A stretch of 64,000 bases of DNA, taken from contig CALFPO010000041.1 in NCBI GenBank assembly GCA_937919165.1, forward strand, positions 1-64,000, in the 5' to 3' direction. Of the stretch, positions 1 through 8,317 are shown in pieces. The DNA comes from an uncultured Bacillota bacterium (GTDB lineage: Bacteria > Bacillota_I > Bacilli_A > Erysipelotrichales > Erysipelotrichaceae). The position numbers and the translations under genes were made by a program. Position 1 is the first letter of the stretch, and every line of letters begins with the position of its first letter. Under the pieces are notes generated by a model that was not told where the DNA came from, made no database searches, and saw only the letters and a list, made by a program, of their open reading frames with translations.

Positions 1-8
1 TCTGGTAT

Positions 9-50
9 GAGGCTGTCGCTAATCATAGCGGCAGCCTCTGTCCGTTTTTA
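9..50 (+). terminator. Terminator-like hairpin at left edge
   Basis: GAGGCTG at 9-15 pairs with CAGCCTC at 32-38, extended by a T-G wobble and by CGCT/AGCG around a 6-base loop. A T5 run follows at 45-49. It could end a gene lying left of the window. The reading frame of the serine hydrolase is also open through this stretch, so the hairpin could instead be within coding sequence. Confidence 0.4.
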
Positions 51-98
51 ATACCGGAGCTCCCGATACTCGGGATAATTCACGGGAGGTATTTTTCC

Positions 99-878
99 TT
101 GAATACAGAAGTAAGAGATATTCTTCCGGATTTTAAGTATGACGGTATTACAATTCTTAATCTTCTTACTCATACTTCTGGTCTTCCTGCCGACAATAAG
201 GATTATAAGAAGTGTAGCAGTGCTATGGAAATGTGGCGATTCACTTTAAATCAGCCACTTGTATATGAAACTGGAACGAAGGTTGAATATTCTGATTTCG
301 GTTTTATAATTCTTGGCAAAATCATAGAACGTTTCAAAAGTAATATTGAAGATTATGCAACAGAAGTTATTTTTGAACCTCTGGGAATGAAAAATTCAGT
401 CTATAATCCGGCAATCAAGGGATTAAGAAACAGTTGTGCTCCTTGTGAAGTTACAGCTGAAAGAGGTACTATTCAGGGTATTGTCCATGATGGCAAGGCC
501 TTTAAATTAAATGGTTTGAGCGGTAATGCCGGCTTATTCTCAACAACTGAGGATCTTTGCAGATTTGCAAGAATGATGCTGAATGATGGTTATCCTGTTC
601 TTAAGAAGGAAACTGTCGATCTTATGAAGAAATCGTATACTGAGGGTCTGAATTTGAGCAGAACTATCGGCTGGTTCTTTAATGAACCAAGTACACCAGT
701 GTATGGAAGTGCATCTGATTGTGCTTTATGGCATACAGGTTTCTCTGGTACATCAATTCTGATTGATTTTTCAAAGAAGGAAGCAGTGATTATTCTGACA
801 AACAGAACACATCCTAGCAGAAATAATGATGTAACAGAGATAAGAAGAGATATTCACAGAATATTATTAAGTGATTAG
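99..878 (+). CDS. Serine hydrolase, beta-lactamase/class C family, N-terminally incomplete
   Basis: This is a member of the PF00144 penicillin-binding-protein-like hydrolases. Visible family marks are LLTHTSGLP near residue 22, a YSD triad around residue 64 (the Tyr of the YxN motif) and LWHTGFSG near residue 210 (the HTG/KTG box). The catalytic SxxK motif that normally lies about 40-60 residues before LLTHTSG is missing. The start given is a TTG preceded by GGGAGG about 10 bases upstream, but the frame stays open to base 3, and the residues just before it (GRYFSLNTEV) resemble the family. Either the gene continues left of the window or it is a truncated copy restarted at TTG. The substrate cannot be told. 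It ends 8 bases before thyA. Confidence 0.65.
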   Translation: MNTEVRDILPDFKYDGITILNLLTHTSGLPADNKDYKKCSSAMEMWRFTLNQPLVYETGTKVEYSDFGFIILGKIIERFKSNIEDYATEVIFEPLGMKNSVYNPAIKGLRNSCAPCEVTAERGTIQGIVHDGKAFKLNGLSGNAGLFSTTEDLCRFARMMLNDGYPVLKKETVDLMKKSYTEGLNLSRTIGWFFNEPSTPVYGSASDCALWHTGFSGTSILIDFSKKEAVIILTNRTHPSRNNDVTEIRRDIHRILLSD

Positions 879-886
879 GAGAGCAT

Positions 887-1759
887 ATGAAACAGTATTT
901 AGATTTGGTAAAGTGGGTTCTTGAAACCGGTGAAAAACGTGAAGATCGTACAGGTACTGGAACAATTTCAAGATTTGGATATCAGATGAGGGTAAACCTT
1001 GAAGATGGTTTCCCGCTGTTAACAACCAAAAAAACTTTCCACAGAGGTATTTTTGAAGAATTGCTGTGGTTTCTTCAGGGCGAAACAAATATCAGACCTC
1101 TGGCATTAAAAAACGTCAAAATCTGGAATGACTGGCCATATGCAAAATATAAAAAGTCAGAAGAATATAAAGGCGAAACCATGGAAGAATTCATCCAGAA
1201 GATTGTGGATGATGAAGCCTTTGCGGATAAATGGGGAAATCTTGGTCCAGTATATGGCAAGCAATGGAGAAACTTCGGTGGCGTTGATCAGATCACGCAA
1301 TTGATCGAGAACCTGAAGAACGATCCATTCTCAAGAAGACATCTGGTAGTGGCATACAATCCTGGTGAAGTGGAAGATATGGCTTTGCCTCCATGCCACG
1401 CGTTCTTCCAGTTCTATGTATCGGCTGACGGCAAGAAGCTTTCATGCCAGCTGTATCAGCGCAGTGCCGATATCTTCCTGGGTGTGCCTTTCAATATTGC
1501 ATCATATGCCTTGCTGCTGTCGATGGTAGCTCAGGTGTGCGGCTATGAGCCATACGAATTCGTTCATACCTTCGGCGATGCCCATATCTATCTTGATCAC
1601 ATCGATCAGATAAATGAGCAGCTAAGCAGAGAACCAAAGCCACTTCCTAAGCTATGGCTCAATCCAGAGATCAAGAACATCTATGATTTCACCATCGATG
1701 ATGTCAAGATTCTCGACTATGATCCATGGCCTGCCATTAAGGGAAAGGTTTCCGTATAA
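887..1759 (+). CDS. thyA: Thymidylate synthase
   Basis: This enzyme methylates dUMP to dTMP using methylene-tetrahydrofolate, making dihydrofolate that the next gene recycles. The 290-residue protein carries the dUMP phosphate-binding region (REDRTGTGT, residues 18-26), the catalytic cysteine in LPPCHAFFQF (Cys170), and the cofactor-binding C-terminus. It is longer than the 264-residue E. coli enzyme because of an insertion around residues 85-115, as in the Lactobacillus casei type. AGGAG before the ATG supports the start. Its stop overlaps the folA ATG by one base, so the two are translationally coupled. Confidence 0.97.
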   Translation: MKQYLDLVKWVLETGEKREDRTGTGTISRFGYQMRVNLEDGFPLLTTKKTFHRGIFEELLWFLQGETNIRPLALKNVKIWNDWPYAKYKKSEEYKGETMEEFIQKIVDDEAFADKWGNLGPVYGKQWRNFGGVDQITQLIENLKNDPFSRRHLVVAYNPGEVEDMALPPCHAFFQFYVSADGKKLSCQLYQRSADIFLGVPFNIASYALLLSMVAQVCGYEPYEFVHTFGDAHIYLDHIDQINEQLSREPKPLPKLWLNPEIKNIYDFTIDDVKILDYDPWPAIKGKVSV

Positions 1760-2232
1760 TGATAAGCTTCATAGTGGCATTTGATCCCAATCAGGGAATA
1801 GGAATAGATGGAGGACTTCCTTGGCATATCAGGGATGACCTTTTGCTGTTCAAGCAGAACACCTTGAACAAGCATATCGTCATGGGACAGACGACCTATG
1901 ACAAGCTGCCTAGAAAGCTTGTGGACAGGAAGATAACGGTCGTATCGATCGATCCCGAATATACAGCTGAAGACGTGGAGGTTACGCATGATCTCATCGC
2001 CTTCCTTGAGGAACACCAATATGATGAGACAGAATACTTCATCTGCGGTGGAGCTTCGATATATCGTCAGGCCTATCCATATGCCACCAAGGCCTACATC
2101 TCCTTTGTGAAGAAGGAGTATGAGGTCGATACCTATTTTGGTGTATATGAAGAAAGTGATTGGGATGTGGTTAAGGAAGCCGACTATCCTGAATTCACCT
2201 ACAAAGAACTGATCAGAAAGAAGGCTCAATAA
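1759..2232 (+). CDS. folA: Dihydrofolate reductase
   Basis: This enzyme reduces dihydrofolate to tetrahydrofolate with NADPH. The 157-residue length is typical. Visible motifs are the N-terminal strand ISFIVAFDPNQGIG, the GLPWHIRDDL segment containing the active-site acidic residue, and MGQTTYDKLP with ICGGASIYRQ for NADPH binding. It forms the classical thyA-folA pair; its ATG shares a base with the thyA stop codon. Confidence 0.95.
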   Translation: MISFIVAFDPNQGIGIDGGLPWHIRDDLLLFKQNTLNKHIVMGQTTYDKLPRKLVDRKITVVSIDPEYTAEDVEVTHDLIAFLEEHQYDETEYFICGGASIYRQAYPYATKAYISFVKKEYEVDTYFGVYEESDWDVVKEADYPEFTYKELIRKKAQ

Positions 2233-2233
2233 G

Positions 2234-3427
2234 GTGCCTTCTTGCAAGATAACCTTAAAGAGAAACGAAGGAAGAACCATAAGCGCAGGAGGCTTATGGG
2301 TCTTTGACAATGAAATAGACAGAATTGATGGAAACTATGAAAATGGTGACATTATCGAAGTCGTTTCCTTCAAGGATGATTTCTTGGGCTATGGCTACAT
2401 CAACGACAACTCAAAGATCAGCATCAGGATCCTTACCCGCGACAAGGATGAAGAGATCGATAAGGAATTCTTCAAGAGAAGATTCAAGGATGCCTATGAA
2501 TACCGCAAGAGCTGCGTAGATACAAGTTCATGCCGCATCGTCTTCTCTGATTCCGATAGACTTCCTGGACTGATCGTCGACAAGTTCAGCAACGTCCTCG
2601 TATTCGAAATCGATACCTTGGGCATGGATGTGCGCAAGGATACTCTGGTTGAGGCAATGCTGGAAGTAATGAAGGAAGAGGATGTGAAGATCGATGGCGT
2701 CTATGAAAGAAGCGACGCCAGAGTCAGGGAACTTGAAGGTCTAGAAAGAGTGAAGGGATTCCTGAGCGAAGAATTCGATACCAACATCGATGTGATGGAG
2801 AACGGCGTTAAACTGAAGGTCAATGTGGCAGATGGACAGAAGACCGGCTACTTCCTTGATCAGAAATACAATCATCTGGCCATCAGAAAGATCTGCGAGA
2901 ATGCCAGAGTGCTCGACTGCTGCACCCACACCGGGGGCTTTGCGCTAAGTGCCGCAACGGTTGCCAAGGAAGTTATCGGCATCGATGCCTCAAAGCTTGC
3001 CATCGATCAAGCAACAGAGAACGCCAAGCTCAATGGCTTCACCAACACCGAATTTGTGGTGGCCGATGTCTTTGACTATCTGATAGAGGCTGAAGAAAAC
3101 AATGAAGAATTCGATGTTGTGATCCTTGATCCGCCAGCTTTCACCAAATCGAAGAATTCGGTCAAGAATGCCTCAAAGGGCTATAAGGAAATAAACTATC
3201 GGGCCATGAAGATCATCAGAAACGGCGGTTTCCTGGTGACATGTTCATGCAGCGAATATATGCCAAGAGATCTGTTCATGAAGATCATATTGGCAGCGGG
3301 CAATGATGCCCACAAGCGACTGAGGATTGTGGAAAACAGAGCGCAGTCTCCAGATCATCCTGTAATACTTGGAAACAATGTTTCCGATTATCTTAAATGC
3401 GTAATCCTGCAGGTAAATAGGAGGTAA
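2234..3427 (+). CDS. Class I SAM-dependent rRNA methyltransferase, RlmI-like
   Basis: The 397-residue protein has the layout of the RlmI/YccW family, which methylates C5 of a 23S rRNA cytosine. There is an N-terminal PUA-like RNA-binding domain (roughly residues 1-75), a linker domain, and a Rossmann methyltransferase with VLDCCTHTGGFALS as the SAM-binding loop, VILDPPAFTKSK as motif IV and TCSCSEY as a cysteine-containing motif. VADGQKTGYFLDQ before the SAM motif is diagnostic for the family. The start is GTG, two bases after the folA stop. The exact target nucleotide is inferred. Confidence 0.85.
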   Translation: MPSCKITLKRNEGRTISAGGLWVFDNEIDRIDGNYENGDIIEVVSFKDDFLGYGYINDNSKISIRILTRDKDEEIDKEFFKRRFKDAYEYRKSCVDTSSCRIVFSDSDRLPGLIVDKFSNVLVFEIDTLGMDVRKDTLVEAMLEVMKEEDVKIDGVYERSDARVRELEGLERVKGFLSEEFDTNIDVMENGVKLKVNVADGQKTGYFLDQKYNHLAIRKICENARVLDCCTHTGGFALSAATVAKEVIGIDASKLAIDQATENAKLNGFTNTEFVVADVFDYLIEAEENNEEFDVVILDPPAFTKSKNSVKNASKGYKEINYRAMKIIRNGGFLVTCSCSEYMPRDLFMKIILAAGNDAHKRLRIVENRAQSPDHPVILGNNVSDYLKCVILQVNRR

Positions 3428-3431
3428 GGAT

Positions 3432-4394
3432 ATGAATATCAGCGTATTGGGTTCAGGTTTCATCGTTAGTGTCTTTGTGGAAGGCGTAGCCAAGTTTCCT
3501 GAATATCATCTAAGAGGAATATGGGGAAGGCATAGAGAAAAGATTGAAGGCTTCAGGGGCTTCGACTTCTATACCACCGATCTTGATGAACTGTTGAATG
3601 ATAAGGAATGTGATGTCATATATGTGGCTCTTCCTAATGGACTGCACTATGAATATGGCATGAAGGCACTCAAGGCCGGCAAGCACGTGATCATGGAGAA
3701 GCCTTTCTGTGCTCACTATAAGGATGCCAAGAAGATGTTCGATTATGCCAAGAAGCAGAATCTGATGGTCATTGAAGCAATCACCACCAGATACAATCCT
3801 GTATATCTGAAGCTGAAGAAAGAGATCGGTCAGCTTGGCGAAATAAAGCTGATAGATGGAAACTTCTCGCAGTATTCAAGAAGATATGACCGTTTCAAGA
3901 ATGGCGAGAAATTGCCGGTATTCGACAAGAAGCTGGCAGGCGGAGCTCTTCTGGATCTCAACGTCTACAACATCCACTTTGTGGCAAGCATCTTTGGCAT
4001 GCCAAAGAAAGTCATGTATTTCCCTAACATGGAAAAAGGTGTCGATACATCAGGTGTGCTTGTCCTGGATTATGGAAACTTCAAGGCCAGACTCATTGCC
4101 GCTAAGGATTGCAAGGCCAATTGCCATGTGACAATCCAGGGCGATGAGGGCTATCTGAAGGTCAAGACAACCGCTTCAAGATGTTCAGCATATGAGCTTA
4201 TCAGAAATGACGGCAACAACATCATCTGTGATGGCGAAGATTCAGAATTCGTAGCCTGGAACTCGGAACTTAAGAAGTTTGTCGATATCTTCGAACATGG
4301 CAGGACAGAAGAATATGATGAATATGTTGCCGAGTCGCTATTGACGATGAAGATCATCGACAAGGCACTAGAAAGCGCAAAGATTGTTTATTAG
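3432..4394 (+). CDS. Gfo/Idh/MocA family oxidoreductase
   Basis: This is an NAD(P)-dependent dehydrogenase of 320 residues. The N-terminal Rossmann domain has a GSGFI dinucleotide loop, and the family hallmark VIMEKPFCAH lies near residue 90. The C-terminal domain (residues ~125-320) matches the GFO/IDH/MocA substrate domain, with AGGALLDLNVYNI. Related enzymes act on sugars, inositols or dihydrodiols; the substrate here is unknown. It starts 4 bases after the methyltransferase stop and ends the thyA operon. Confidence 0.85.
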   Translation: MNISVLGSGFIVSVFVEGVAKFPEYHLRGIWGRHREKIEGFRGFDFYTTDLDELLNDKECDVIYVALPNGLHYEYGMKALKAGKHVIMEKPFCAHYKDAKKMFDYAKKQNLMVIEAITTRYNPVYLKLKKEIGQLGEIKLIDGNFSQYSRRYDRFKNGEKLPVFDKKLAGGALLDLNVYNIHFVASIFGMPKKVMYFPNMEKGVDTSGVLVLDYGNFKARLIAAKDCKANCHVTIQGDEGYLKVKTTASRCSAYELIRNDGNNIICDGEDSEFVAWNSELKKFVDIFEHGRTEEYDEYVAESLLTMKIIDKALESAKIVY

Positions 4395-4472
4395 AAAACC
4401 TTGATGCATTCCTTGTGGAATCTATACAAAAGTAATTGCTAGGAAAACTCAGTTTTCCAGTAATAAAAAAAC

Positions 4473-4499
4473 GCCAATATTATTGCGAGTAATATTGGC
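4473..4499 (-). terminator. Minus-strand rho-independent terminator
   Basis: GCCAATATTA at 4473-4482 pairs perfectly with TAATATTGGC at 4490-4499 around a 7-base loop. The A-run at 4465-4471 gives a T7 tail on the minus strand. It could be a second terminator for the zinc-ribbon gene, converging on the oxidoreductase gene. Confidence 0.55.
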
Positions 4500-4587
4500 A
4501 TGCCATGTATATGGTTAGAAAATCCATGTCTTTGACAGCCTTGATTGGTAGTCAATGAATAATCATTAAGAAAGCAACAAACAAAAA

Positions 4588-4620
4588 ATCCATCACACTT
4601 TGAAATGTGATGGATCTTTT
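4588..4620. terminator. Bidirectional terminator
   Basis: ATCCATCACA at 4588-4597 pairs with TGTGATGGAT at 4606-4615. It is flanked by an A6 run on the left (T-tail on minus) and CTTTTC on the right. It most likely ends the minus-strand zinc-ribbon gene at 4688. The rest of the 4395-4687 spacer holds no convincing gene. Confidence 0.65.
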
Positions 4621-4687
4621 CTTAAGCCTTTTTAGTAGTGTTAGGTTATGGTATATAAGGTTATATCTACAGAAGGGAATTAAATGA

Positions 4688-5083
4688 TTATGTTCTATGA
4701 ATTTCTTTCTTTCCGCAGTTAGGACAGGTGACCTCGATCTTTCCTTGTTTCTTGGGAACTCTGATGAGCTGACCGCAGCTCTTGCATCTGAAGATCTTGT
4801 GGGTTTTGCGGTTATCCCATTTGGACTTGTTGAACTTGATGAATTTGCGGAACTTGCGGTTCTCTTCGCTGCGGGCATATTTCTTGGTGGAGAAGAAGCG
4901 GAATAGATATATAAGGAAGATGATGAAATAGGCAGCTGTCAGGATTCTGCTTCTGACAAACATCTGAAGCAGGCAGATGGCGCCGGCTGTATAGAGAAGG
5001 ACCTTATTCAGATAGTCCATGCCATAGCTTCTGGCATATAGCTTGGTGAGGGCCTTTTTTAGTTTTTCGAGTATGTTTTTCAT
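4688..5083 (-). CDS. Small membrane protein with C-terminal zinc ribbon
   Basis: This is a 131-residue protein of unknown function. A short basic helical N-terminus is followed by two hydrophobic segments (around residues 28-41 and 47-62) that should span the membrane. A very basic linker leads to a C-terminal zinc ribbon with CKSCGQ and CPNCGK. The chosen ATG at 5083 has a TATCAT box exactly 6 bases upstream and no ribosome binding site, which suggests a leaderless transcript. A longer reading to 5131 would include the promoter and is less likely. It is divergent from rsmG. Confidence 0.75.
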   Translation of the reverse strand: MKNILEKLKKALTKLYARSYGMDYLNKVLLYTAGAICLLQMFVRSRILTAAYFIIFLIYLFRFFSTKKYARSEENRKFRKFIKFNKSKWDNRKTHKIFRCKSCGQLIRVPKKQGKIEVTCPNCGKKEIHRT

Positions 5084-5095
5084 ATCTATATGATA
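5084..5095 (-). promoter_or_regulatory. -10 box, leaderless start of zinc-ribbon gene
   Basis: On the minus strand TATCAT occupies 5095-5090, followed by six bases and then the ATG at 5083. No recognisable -35 box or ribosome binding site is present. Confidence 0.45.
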
Positions 5096-5200
5096 TCGGA
5101 AAATGATGATCGATTGGAGCTTTACAGGCAATTTAGCACCTGTTTGTCAGCAGACATTTAGCAGTTCGAATTTTTACACCCATCACTCATCTTTCGATAG

Positions 5201-5212
5201 TATAATGACATT
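5201..5212 (+). promoter_or_regulatory. -10 box, leaderless start of rsmG
   Basis: TATAAT at 5201-5206 is followed by six bases and the rsmG ATG at 5213. No Shine-Dalgarno sequence fits between them, so transcription should begin at or next to the start codon. Confidence 0.55.
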
Positions 5213-5908
5213 ATGACGCTTGAAGAATTCAAGGAAGCATTGAAGAATAGGGGCATCGATCTTGACGAAGATAAGATCGAGAAGCTCAATACCTATGCAT
5301 CCTATCTCAAGGAATATAATGAGATGGTTAATCTTACAGCCATTACCGAGTATGAAGAGGTGCTGGATAAGCATTTCTATGACTCGCTGCTTTTGGCGGA
5401 TAGGAAACTAGAAGGATGCCTGGTGGATGTCGGCACTGGCGCTGGCTTTCCGGGCGTAGTATTGAAGATTGCCTTCCCTGAACTTAAGGTCATTCTAGTA
5501 GAGCCATTAAGAAAAAGATGTGTATTTCTGGAAAGTCTGATCTCTAAGCTTGGACTAAAGGATATCGAAGTGGTCAATGAGCGGGGCGAAGACTATTCCC
5601 TGAAGAATCGCGAAAGATATGAATATGTGACAGCTAGAGCGGTATCTAACCTCAACAGTCTCATCGAGGTATGCGGTGCGATGGTCAAGAAAGATGGCTA
5701 TTTCATCGCCTTAAGAGGATCGGAAGGGCGAAACGAGATCGACAATGCATCCAAGGCCATCAAGACGATGGGCTTCGAGATCGAAAGCATCAGAGATGAG
5801 GAGCTCTTCGATGGATCGAAGCGAGTGATAGCCTATCTCAAGAAAGGCCATGAAACGCCATTAAAATATCCTAGGAAATATAATATAATTAAACAGAAGC
5901 CATTATGA
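5213..5908 (+). CDS. rsmG: 16S rRNA (guanine-527 N7) methyltransferase RsmG
   Basis: This enzyme methylates G527 of 16S rRNA with SAM. The 231-residue protein has the family SAM-binding loop DVGTGAGFPGVVL near residue 72, the acidic residue of VILVEPLRKR, and the TARAVSNL motif. Upstream of noc and parAB it matches the Bacillus gidB-noc-soj-spo0J order. Its stop overlaps the noc ATG in an ATGA. The start lacks a ribosome binding site but has TATAAT six bases before it. Confidence 0.95.
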   Translation: MTLEEFKEALKNRGIDLDEDKIEKLNTYASYLKEYNEMVNLTAITEYEEVLDKHFYDSLLLADRKLEGCLVDVGTGAGFPGVVLKIAFPELKVILVEPLRKRCVFLESLISKLGLKDIEVVNERGEDYSLKNRERYEYVTARAVSNLNSLIEVCGAMVKKDGYFIALRGSEGRNEIDNASKAIKTMGFEIESIRDEELFDGSKRVIAYLKKGHETPLKYPRKYNIIKQKPL

Positions 5909-6651
5909 AAGAAGTAGTAAAGATAAAGTTAAGCAAGATCATTCCCAACAAGAATCAGCCAAGACTGGATTTCTATGATGATTCAATCAAGGGTCTGGCT
6001 GAATCAATAAAGGCCAATGGTCTACTGCAGCCGGTAACAGTAAGAAGAAACGGCAATCAATATGAACTGATAGCAGGTGAGAGAAGATATCGTGCCTGCC
6101 TTTTGAACGGAGACAGCGACATTGAAGCCATCATCCTGGACAAGAATGATGATGAGTCTGCCAAGCTGGCATTGATCGAGAACCTTCAGCGTGAGGACCT
6201 CAATTCCATCGAACAGGCTATGGCCATGAAGAGAATCATGAAGTCTGAGAAGCTGACACAGAATGAGTTGGCAGAGAGGCTTGGCTACAAGCAGTCGACC
6301 GTCGCTAACAAGCTGAGGCTTCTGAAGCTTCCTGAATACATCAAGCAATCCATCTCGCAGGGAACCCTGACCGAAAGACATGCCAGAGCTCTGCTCAATG
6401 TGCCAAGCGATCAGCTTGAGGATGTCTACCTGACCATCGTCAATCGCCAATACAACGTATCCAAGACTGAGGAATACATCAAGGAGCTCACTGCCAAGCA
6501 TAAGCAGAAGGGCGTATCGGGCAGCCTGAAGATCGGCGTCAATACGATCAAGGAAGCCTATGAGCTGTGCCGCAAGTCAGGAATAGATGCGGATTTCCAG
6601 ATATCGGAATATGACGATAACGTAAAGATCACAATCAAGATGAAGAAATAG
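5905..6651 (+). CDS. noc: Noc-like nucleoid occlusion protein (ParB/CTPase family)
   Basis: This 248-residue ParB-family protein is placed between rsmG and parA exactly as Noc is in Bacillus. Noc binds dispersed NBS sites and keeps FtsZ off the chromosome. Visible are NKNQPR, the CTP-binding GERRYRA motif, ENLQRED, and a helix-turn-helix (LTQNELAERLGYKQSTVANKL). The ATG lies in a 4-base overlap with rsmG, so the start is well fixed. The protein begins almost directly with the CTP-binding fold and lacks the N-terminal amphipathic helix by which B. subtilis Noc binds membrane. A second ParB is an alternative reading. Confidence 0.85.
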   Translation: MKEVVKIKLSKIIPNKNQPRLDFYDDSIKGLAESIKANGLLQPVTVRRNGNQYELIAGERRYRACLLNGDSDIEAIILDKNDDESAKLALIENLQREDLNSIEQAMAMKRIMKSEKLTQNELAERLGYKQSTVANKLRLLKLPEYIKQSISQGTLTERHARALLNVPSDQLEDVYLTIVNRQYNVSKTEEYIKELTAKHKQKGVSGSLKIGVNTIKEAYELCRKSGIDADFQISEYDDNVKITIKMKK

Positions 6652-6661
6652 GGGAGAACAT

Positions 6662-7447
6662 ATGGCAAAGATTATAGCGATAGCAAACCAGAAAGGTGGC
6701 GTCGGCAAGACGACCACAAGCATAAATTTAGCTGCCGGCTTGGCATATCTCAAGCGTAGGGTGCTTCTAGTGGATTTTGACCCTCAGGGCAACACCACGC
6801 AAGGCGTCGGATATCGTGTAGCCTTGAAGGACCTCAATGTCTATGACGCCCTGATGTCTGAAGCAAACATCAAGGACTGCATCAAGACCTTAAGCAAGCC
6901 GCCTCTAGACCTGCTTCCTGCCAACATCAATCTGGCTGGCGCCGATCTTGAGCTTGCCAAGATCGAGGAAGACCGCGAGCAGCTACTCAAGAATATCCTC
7001 AGTGAAGTAGAGAATGACTATGACTACATCATCATCGACTGTCCACCATCATTAGGATTGCTCAATACCAATGCCTTGACGGCTGCCGATTCGGTACTGA
7101 TTCCCGTGCAGTCTGAATACTATGCTCTGGAAGGAATCACTCAGCTTCTGCAGACAATCCGTCTGGTGCAGAAGGTATTCAATCCTAAGCTGAAGATCGA
7201 AGGCGTACTGCTTACGATGTATGATGCCAGAACGAATCTCTCAGCTGAAGTTGGACAGGAAATCAGAAAGCACTTCAAGGAGAAGGCCTACAAGACATAT
7301 ATCCCCAGAAACATCAAGCTGTCTGAAGCACCAAGCGTCGGCTTGTCGATCTATGACTACGACATGAATTCCGAAGGTGCCAAGGCCTACGTTACATTGA
7401 CCAAGGAAGTGGTCGACAACAACGCGGAGGACGGCAATGGCTACTAA
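6662..7447 (+). CDS. parA: Chromosome partitioning ATPase ParA/Soj
   Basis: This is a deviant Walker-type ATPase for chromosome segregation that works with ParB. The 261-residue protein shows the deviant Walker A KGGVGKTTTSINLA at residues 11-24, VLLVDFDPQGNTT (Walker A') and IIIDCPPSLG (Walker B). GGGGAG before the ATG serves as ribosome binding site. Its end overlaps parB by 11 bases. Confidence 0.96.
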   Translation: MAKIIAIANQKGGVGKTTTSINLAAGLAYLKRRVLLVDFDPQGNTTQGVGYRVALKDLNVYDALMSEANIKDCIKTLSKPPLDLLPANINLAGADLELAKIEEDREQLLKNILSEVENDYDYIIIDCPPSLGLLNTNALTAADSVLIPVQSEYYALEGITQLLQTIRLVQKVFNPKLKIEGVLLTMYDARTNLSAEVGQEIRKHFKEKAYKTYIPRNIKLSEAPSVGLSIYDYDMNSEGAKAYVTLTKEVVDNNAEDGNGY

Positions 7448-8306
7448 GAAGAAGCTTGGAAAAGGCTTGAGCGAGATATTCGGCGAGGATATCGATACAT
7501 TCCTTGACGATATCTCCAATGGCGAAAAAGCCAATGGAAATGCCTTGAGCCTGGACATAAAGGAAATAAGGCCAAACCCTTATCAGCCAAGAAAGGAATT
7601 CGATCAGGAAGGTCTGAAGGAACTATCTGAATCGATCAAGGAGAATGGCGTATTCCAGCCGATCCTGGTCAGAAAGTCGATCAGCGGCTATGAGCTGGTG
7701 GCGGGCGAAAGAAGACTGCGTGCTTCAAAGCTGGCCGGCAAGAAAGAAATCCCAGCGATAATCGTTGAATTCAATGACACTCAGATGATGGAGATTTCAT
7801 TGTTGGAGAACATCCAGCGAAAGGATCTGACGCCGATCGAGAAGGCCAACGCCTATGATTCATTGATCAAGAAGCTTGGCTATACCCAAGAGGAGTTATC
7901 TAAGCGTGTCAGCAAGTCAAGAAGCGAAATCACCAACCTCTTGAGACTCCTGAAGCTTCCTAAGGAAGTCCAGGACATGGTCAGCAAGGAGAAGCTCTCC
8001 TATGGACAGGCCAGAACATTATTGGGACTTGAAGATGAGGAAAAGATGATTGAGCTGGCTAAGCAGGCTGAAGGCGACAAGCTGAGCGTCCGTGAGATGG
8101 AGAAGCTCGTCAAGAATATGGGCAACAAGAAGAAAGGCGTCAAGAAGCCAAAGACGGTGAATCCATATCTTGAGGATGTCAGAGTAAGAGCTCAGCGCAA
8201 GCTTGGCACAAATGTGGAAATCGGAAATAAGTCAATAACCATCGGATACAATGGGGTTGATGACTTGAATAGAATATTGGATATTTTGGGAATAATCGAC
8301 GAATAA
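7437..8306 (+). CDS. parB: Chromosome partitioning protein ParB/Spo0J
   Basis: This CTP-dependent clamp loads at parS sites and organises the origin region. The 289-residue protein has the short N-terminal stretch (KKLGKGLSEIF) typical of ParA-stimulating ParB, then RPNPYQPRKEF, GERRLRA and ENIQRKDLTPIE for CTP binding. A helix-turn-helix (YTQEELSKRVSKSRSEIT) and a C-terminal dimerisation region follow. It overlaps parA. I did not recognise a parS palindrome in the window, though a full pattern search was not possible. Confidence 0.96.
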   Translation: MATKKKLGKGLSEIFGEDIDTFLDDISNGEKANGNALSLDIKEIRPNPYQPRKEFDQEGLKELSESIKENGVFQPILVRKSISGYELVAGERRLRASKLAGKKEIPAIIVEFNDTQMMEISLLENIQRKDLTPIEKANAYDSLIKKLGYTQEELSKRVSKSRSEITNLLRLLKLPKEVQDMVSKEKLSYGQARTLLGLEDEEKMIELAKQAEGDKLSVREMEKLVKNMGNKKKGVKKPKTVNPYLEDVRVRAQRKLGTNVEIGNKSITIGYNGVDDLNRILDILGIIDE

Positions 8307-8317
8307 GGAGAAGAGAG

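Noticed and set aside
3683..3698. CACGTG-centred sequence as a possible parS site
   Set aside because: Only the central hexamer matches the parS palindrome; the flanks do not, and it lies in the oxidoreductase coding region.
4395..4687. A small RNA or gene in the spacer with several hairpins
   Set aside because: The hairpins are explained as minus-strand terminators, and no promoter or conserved frame was seen; a structured RNA cannot be excluded.
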